Shown: positions 6,443 to 10,802 of the stretch, in pieces | Layout of the letters: each line of letters begins with the position of its first letter | Numbering within the stretch: the first letter of the stretch is position 1 | NCBI GenBank assembly: GCA_023145975.1 | Contig: JAGLCZ010000333.1 | Span: 1 to 10,802, forward strand | Length of the DNA stretch: 10,802 bases | Source of the DNA: Candidatus Hydrogenedentota bacterium | GTDB taxonomy: Bacteria; Hydrogenedentota; Hydrogenedentia; Hydrogenedentales; CAITNO01 | Reading direction: 5' to 3' | The notes under the pieces: model-generated | Told to the model about the DNA's origin: nothing | The model's input: only the letters and a program-made list of their open reading frames with translations | Databases searched by the model: none | Made by a program: the position numbers and the translations under genes

Positions 6443-7537
6443 ATGGCTTATGATATGGTAAGTTTGCTGCGTATGCTTGTGGATCGGGATGGTTCCGATT
6501 TGCATATCACCGTGGATGCGCCACCCATTGGACGTGTGCATGGACACTTGACGTATTTTGGTGAGATGGCGTGTACTGCAGAAGACACCGAAGGTTTGAT
6601 GAAAAGTATTGCATCGGTGGATAATCAGCAGGAATTGCAGGAAGTGGGCGGCGCTGACTTTGGTTTTGCTTTCGAAGATGTGGCGCGGTTTCGTGTATCT
6701 ATTTTTAAGCAGCGCGGTTATGTGGGGCTTGTGCTGCGTTTGATTCCCCGTAGAATCATGACCTTTGAAGAGATCGGTTTGCCCGATTCCCTGAAAAAAA
6801 TTATCAACCAGCCGCGGGGACTCATCCTGGTGACAGGGCCGACAGGTTCAGGTAAATCTACCTCGTTGGCTACGATGATAGACTGGCTTAATACAGAGTT
6901 TGATCATCATATCATTACCGTTGAAGATCCCATCGAGTATTATCACAACCATAAAAAAGGTCTTATCATGCAGCGTGAGGTCGGGGTGGATGTACCGACT
7001 TTCTCCGAGGCATTGCGCCGTGCATTGCGGCAGGATCCGGACGTAATTCTTGTGGGTGAAATGCGCGATTTGGAAACCATTGAAGCCGCTGTGACTGCGG
7101 CGGAAACAGGCCATCTCGTGTTTGGAACCCTTCATACTACAGGTGCTGTACGTACCATCGATCGTATGGTGGATGCATTTCCATCCACCCAGCAAGAGCA
7201 GATACGCACGCAGCTTTCGGGTAATCTGAAAGCGGTGATTTCACAGGCGCTTGTCCCGAAGAAAAGCGGCTTTGGTCGTGTGGCTGCTTTCGAGGTCATG
7301 GTGGCTACTTCTGCCATACAAAATCTTATCCGTGAAAATAAGTCGTATCGTATTACCTCGGCTATTCAAACGGGACATAAATACGGTATGCATCTGCTGG
7401 ATGAGCATCTCATGGCCCTGTATCGCAAAGGGGTCGTTACCTATGAAAATGCACAATCAAGATCGCAGATGCCTGAGGAGTTTGCTAATCAGGCCAAGGC
7501 GTTCGGACTGGAGACAGGTGGTTCCCCGGAGAGGTAG
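6443..7537 (+). CDS. pilT: PilT twitching-motility (pilus retraction) ATPase
   Basis: The 364-residue length is normal for PilT, a hexameric cytoplasmic ATPase that drives pilus disassembly. There is a PAS-like N-domain (about 1-100). The core carries Walker A GPTGSGKS (132-139), the Asp box ITVEDPIEY (158-166), Walker B DPDVILVGEMRD (198-209) and the His box TGHLVFGTLHT (222-232). Unlike the PilB-type proteins it has no MshEN domain and no zinc-binding CxxC pairs. The C-terminal motif usually written AIRNLIRE reads AIQNLIRE (291-298). The only ribosome-binding candidate is AAAGG at 6427-6431, inside the end of pilB and 11 bases from the ATG, so translation may be coupled. The last 25 residues are a variable tail. 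Confidence 0.95.
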   Translation: MAYDMVSLLRMLVDRDGSDLHITVDAPPIGRVHGHLTYFGEMACTAEDTEGLMKSIASVDNQQELQEVGGADFGFAFEDVARFRVSIFKQRGYVGLVLRLIPRRIMTFEEIGLPDSLKKIINQPRGLILVTGPTGSGKSTSLATMIDWLNTEFDHHIITVEDPIEYYHNHKKGLIMQREVGVDVPTFSEALRRALRQDPDVILVGEMRDLETIEAAVTAAETGHLVFGTLHTTGAVRTIDRMVDAFPSTQQEQIRTQLSGNLKAVISQALVPKKSGFGRVAAFEVMVATSAIQNLIRENKSYRITSAIQTGHKYGMHLLDEHLMALYRKGVVTYENAQSRSQMPEEFANQAKAFGLETGGSPER

Positions 7538-7745
7538 ATGAAACGTGCAGCGCACGGAAAACAAGTACTTTATTTTTGAATAACTACAATAGGAAATGCA
7601 ATGTTGCTGTATAATTGCAGCGTAGCATTTCAGCCGGTCGGGCTGTGAAAGTGTTTGCGTTCGAAATTAAAAATTGAAATGAGACACGCCGGGCATACAA
7701 TTGGCGATGTGTCATAAACAGGACAAGGAAGAATAGAAAACAGTA
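7538..7745 (+). promoter_or_regulatory. 208-base leader between pilT and the second ATPase
   Basis: This is the only long gap within the pilus cluster. It contains a perfect TATAAT at 7610-7615 without a convincing -35, and a 5-bp hairpin CAGCC/GGCTG at 7631-7645. An imperfect inverted repeat lies at 7679-7715 (ATGA-CAC and GCC pairing with GGC and GTGTCAT, with small bulges). AAGGAA at 7725-7730 is 15 bases from the ATG, longer than usual spacing. A second promoter or RNA-level control is plausible. It matches no riboswitch class I recognise, and no hairpin is followed by a T-run. Confidence 0.35.
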
Positions 7746-9494
7746 ATGGCTTCTCCCGTAAAAACAGTACGGCAAATAGGTGAGATCCTGGTTGAACAGG
7801 GTACAATTACGCCGTTGCAGCTTGATGAGGCGTTACAACGGCAACGCCTTACAGGTGATTTGCTCGGTCGTATTCTGGTGGCACTGGGACATGCCGAAGA
7901 GCATGATATTATCCTTGCGCTGGGTATGCAGCAGGGTATGGAGCCTATCGATATTACGGGGATTAATGTGCAGCAGGATATTATAAAATTGATATCCAGT
8001 GATGTGGCACGTTTTTACAGCGTGGTTCCTGTTCGCATAGAGGAAGGCGTACTTCTCGTCGCTATGGCGGACCCGCTTAATATACAAACCCTGGACGATC
8101 TGCGGCAGATTACCGGCATGGATGTGCATGGGGCTATCAGCAATCCTGAGGCGGTCAATGAGGCATGGAAAAAGAATTATTCCATGGAGACGGCGTCCGT
8201 GGGTAAGATGCTGAACGATCTTACCGAACTGGTGGGTACGGAGGAATTATCTCTCGAAGAGTTGGGGCAGCAGGAAATTCTTGCTAATGCAGATAATCTG
8301 GTTGAGTTATCGCAGCAGCCGGAAGTTATCAAAATTGTTAACTTGATTTTTCTGACAGCATTACAGAAACGTGCTTCCGATGTGCATTTTGAGGTTTACG
8401 AAGATGATTTTCGTGTGCGCATTCGGGTGGATGGTGTGCTTCATGAGATTGTACAGCCGCCCAAAGCTTCCTGTATTGCATTGGTGTCGCGTATCAAAGT
8501 GATATGCAGTATGGATATCGGCGAGCGGCGTATGCCGCAGGATGCGCGTATTGAATTGAAGATTGGCGATAGTTTTATTGATGTGCGTGTAGCCACCCTG
8601 CCCACCTTGTATGGCGAATGCGTGGTGATGCGTATACTTGATCGTACTGCTATCAAGATCGAATTGGAACATCTGGGGCTGTCGCCGCAGACCATGAAGA
8701 AAACGATCAATGTCATTAACAAGCCGAACGGCATCATTCTGGTGACTGGTCCTACCGGTTGTGGCAAGACCACAACCCTGTATGCCTGCCTTAATGTGTT
8801 GAATACTCCGGGCGTAAAAATCATCACCACAGAGGACCCGGTCGAATTACAGATAGAAAGACTGGTACAATGTCAGGTACATGAGTCTGTTGGACTTACT
8901 TTTGCTGCGTGTCTGCGTTCGATTTTGCGGCAGGATCCGGACATTGTGATGGTTGGTGAAATACGTGATCTCGAGACGGCGCAGATTGCAGTAGAGGCAT
9001 CGCTGACAGGTCACTTTGTGTTGAGTACATTGCATACGAACAGTGCTGCGGAAACGATAACACGTTTGTTGGATATGGATGTGGAGCCGTTCCTGATTAC
9101 CGCGTCGTTGGAAGCGGTGCTGGCGCAGCGTCTTGTGCGTGTGTTATGTCGCAGCTGCAAGGAAAAGTACGTGCCGGAAGAAGAAGAGCTTGAAGAGTTG
9201 GGTGTGCCGCCTGCGTGGAGCAGTGACCCGAACTTTGGAATGCATCGGCCGAAGGGATGTGCTGCCTGTGATCATGTCGGTTATTCCGGTCGTATAGGAC
9301 TTTATGAAATGTTACAGGTAGATGAGACCATTCGCGAAATGATTTTAGAAAGGGCAATGGCCCATGATTTGCGGCGTTATGCACGCAAGAAGCAAGGCAT
9401 GCTTATCTTGCGCGAAGAAGGATTACTCAAGTGTGCGCAAGGGGTGACCAGCCCCGCTGAAGTGATTGCACGCACAGATCGCTACGACGATTAG
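7746..9494 (+). CDS. Second PilB/GspE-type assembly ATPase
   Basis: This 582-residue paralogue of the first ATPase in the cluster has an MshEN-type N-domain (about 10-145), with half-motifs around 10-33 and 39-62. A short linker (about 147-190), not serine-rich, leads to the N2 domain (about 190-300). The core has Walker A GPTGCGKT (335-342), the Asp box TTEDPVEL (361-368, Leu where Tyr is usual), Walker B DPDIVMVGEIRD (397-408, Glu405) and the His box TGHFVLSTLHT (421-431). The zinc pairs are CRSC (468-471) and CAAC (505-508). An in-frame TAG at 7732-7734 fixes the start. Only 11 bases separate its stop from pilC, so it is the ATPase most tightly paired with the platform protein. It could be the main PilB of the system or a GspE for a separate secretion-like pseudopilus. 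Sequence alone does not decide. Confidence 0.94.
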   Translation: MASPVKTVRQIGEILVEQGTITPLQLDEALQRQRLTGDLLGRILVALGHAEEHDIILALGMQQGMEPIDITGINVQQDIIKLISSDVARFYSVVPVRIEEGVLLVAMADPLNIQTLDDLRQITGMDVHGAISNPEAVNEAWKKNYSMETASVGKMLNDLTELVGTEELSLEELGQQEILANADNLVELSQQPEVIKIVNLIFLTALQKRASDVHFEVYEDDFRVRIRVDGVLHEIVQPPKASCIALVSRIKVICSMDIGERRMPQDARIELKIGDSFIDVRVATLPTLYGECVVMRILDRTAIKIELEHLGLSPQTMKKTINVINKPNGIILVTGPTGCGKTTTLYACLNVLNTPGVKIITTEDPVELQIERLVQCQVHESVGLTFAACLRSILRQDPDIVMVGEIRDLETAQIAVEASLTGHFVLSTLHTNSAAETITRLLDMDVEPFLITASLEAVLAQRLVRVLCRSCKEKYVPEEEELEELGVPPAWSSDPNFGMHRPKGCAACDHVGYSGRIGLYEMLQVDETIREMILERAMAHDLRRYARKKQGMLILREEGLLKCAQGVTSPAEVIARTDRYDD

Positions 9495-9505
9495 GAGACG
9501 GGTTT

Positions 9506-10744
9506 ATGCCAAAATTTTCTTATCGCGCTCTGAATAAAGAGGGCAAACAGAGCTTCGGTATTGTACAAGCCGACACACAGGCGCTCGCCATTAATGACGT
9601 GCGTTCCCTCGGTTTATTTCCGACCCATGTGCGGGAAGCTACACGTGCCGATGAAAAGAAAGCGTTACGCGCCGGACGCGGAATCAATGAGCTTTACTTT
9701 GGAGGGGTTAAGACCAAAGAGCTCTGCGTGATGACCCGTCAGTTGTCGACGCTGATTGATGCGGGGCTGCCGCTGCTGCGTTGTATCAATGTACTTGTTG
9801 CACAGTTAAAGCCCAGCAAGTTACGCGATATCTTGCGTGAAGTATCTTCGGATATTCAATCGGGTTCAACTTTCGCCGAAGCATTGACCAAGCATCCCAA
9901 GCAATTTGATCGGCTTTTTGTAAATATGGTGCGTGCCGGCGAGGTGGGCGGTATGCTCGAAGTTGTACTGCAGCGTCTTGCTATCTTTATGGAACGTCGT
10001 CAGGCGTTGAAACGTCGTGTGCGCGGTGCCCTTATTTACCCCATTGCCGTTATTTTCATTGCATCGGGTATCGTAGCCTTCCTGCTGGTGAAGGTGGTGC
10101 CTGTATTCGCCGAAATCTTTACGGAGTTCGGCGGAGATTTGCCGGGACCCACAAAAATACTCATCGCCGGCGGTGATTTTATGCTGTATAAGTGGTGGCT
10201 GCTCATTGTGGTTCTTTGCTGGACCGTTATCGGAATTAAACTGGCATTTTTGTCAAAGCAGGTGAAGCGCGTCTTTGATCGTGTTATTCTCAAAATACCG
10301 CTCATAGGCGATTTGGTTACGAAGGTGGCAGTGGCACGTTTCGCCCGTACCCTCGGTACCCTTGTCACTTCCGGGGTGCCCATTCTTCAGGCACTTAAAA
10401 TTACACGTGAAACCATCGGCAACGAGGTGGTGCAAAATGCCGTGGATGCCGTATATAATAGTGTGCAGGACGGGGGATCCATTGCAGTGCCCCTCGATGA
10501 AAGTAAGGTGTTTCCTGCCATGGTGGTGAATATGATCGATGTGGGTGAAGAGACAGGTGCCCTCGATTCCATGCTCATGAAAGTGGCGGATATTTACGAT
10601 GCAGAGGTGGAAGCAGCGGTGGAAGCCATGCTTGCCCTCATGGAGCCTGCAATTATTATTGTACTCGGTGGTATCATCGGGTTTATTGTAGTCGCACTCT
10701 ATTTGCCCATCTTTACCCTGGGTGATAGTATCTCCGGAACATAA
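9506..10744 (+). CDS. pilC: PilC/GspF inner-membrane platform protein
   Basis: The 412-residue length is typical for PilC/GspF, the inner-membrane protein on which PilB and PilT hexamers act. The N-terminus MPKFSYRALNKEGK is characteristic. Two T2SSF domains are visible. The first (about 74-198) contains AGEVGGML (144-151) and ends in a membrane helix (about 177-199). The second (about 277-400) contains GEETGALDSML (347-357) and ends in a helix (about 380-402). A further helix lies at about 229-249. AGGAG at 9493-9497 sits 8 bases before the ATG and overlaps the upstream stop codon, which indicates co-translation with the second ATPase. No defects are seen. Confidence 0.96.
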   Translation: MPKFSYRALNKEGKQSFGIVQADTQALAINDVRSLGLFPTHVREATRADEKKALRAGRGINELYFGGVKTKELCVMTRQLSTLIDAGLPLLRCINVLVAQLKPSKLRDILREVSSDIQSGSTFAEALTKHPKQFDRLFVNMVRAGEVGGMLEVVLQRLAIFMERRQALKRRVRGALIYPIAVIFIASGIVAFLLVKVVPVFAEIFTEFGGDLPGPTKILIAGGDFMLYKWWLLIVVLCWTVIGIKLAFLSKQVKRVFDRVILKIPLIGDLVTKVAVARFARTLGTLVTSGVPILQALKITRETIGNEVVQNAVDAVYNSVQDGGSIAVPLDESKVFPAMVVNMIDVGEETGALDSMLMKVADIYDAEVEAAVEAMLALMEPAIIIVLGGIIGFIVVALYLPIFTLGDSISGT

Positions 10745-10753
10745 AAAGTTCAC

Positions 10754-10779
10754 AGTTTAGACGTGAAATGCGGTAAACT
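10754..10779. repeat. Short inverted repeat downstream of pilC
   Basis: AGTTTA (10754-10759) and TAAACT (10774-10779) form a 6-bp stem with a 14-base loop. A run of six T lies at 10793-10798, too far from the stem for a classical terminator. TTCACA (10749-10754) and TAAACT with a 19-base spacer could instead be a weak promoter for the next gene. The final bases CAGG may begin that gene's ribosome-binding site. Confidence 0.25.
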
Positions 10780-10802
10780 ATAGACATAGGTATTTTTTCA
10801 GG

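Noticed and set aside
7631..7645. Hairpin CAGCC/GGCTG considered as a transcription terminator after pilT.
   Set aside because: The stem is only 5 bp and no T-run follows.

Overview
The window looks like chromosomal DNA from a Gram-negative-type bacterium that builds a type IV pilus or a related secretion machine. No marker fixes the species. Two PilB/GspE-type ATPases around a PilT, followed by PilC, is an arrangement I associate with deep-branching or PVC-like lineages, but that is a weak inference.

Left part (1-1637, minus strand): a polytopic membrane protein runs off the left edge. It resembles GT-C fold (GT39/PMT-like) glycosyltransferases. The 235-base gap beyond its start holds a perfect 8-bp inverted repeat, a candidate promoter for the membrane protein, and a plus-strand extended -10 element with no gene behind it.

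Middle (1873-3800, minus strand): a compact two-gene operon encodes an AAA15/AAA21-type ABC ATPase and a RloB-family Toprim-like protein, overlapping by one base. This pairing matches the AbiL (AbiLi/AbiLii, RloA/RloB) abortive-infection phage-defence family and is analogous to PARIS (AriA/AriB). It has its own near-consensus promoter, framed by a 10-bp inverted repeat with one mismatch that could be an operator. Hand counts on sampled 60-base lines give about 33-43% G+C here, against 55-58% in sampled lines of the genes on both sides, so the module looks acquired.

A stretch of 738 bases (3801-4538) separates the defence operon from the pilus genes. It holds the defence promoter, a doubtful plus-strand coding-like frame ending at 4259, and a likely promoter for the pilus operon.

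Right part (4539-10744, plus strand): pilB-like extension ATPase, pilT retraction ATPase, a second GspE/PilB-type ATPase after a 208-base leader, and the inner-membrane platform protein PilC/GspF. Together these form the cytoplasmic motor and membrane base of a pilus: PilB-type ATPases drive pilin assembly through PilC, and PilT drives disassembly. Pilins and the remaining assembly genes probably lie beyond the right edge.

The most interesting part is the AbiL-like defence module with its possible operator and compositional borders. The family itself is known; what may be new is this divergent representative and its control region.
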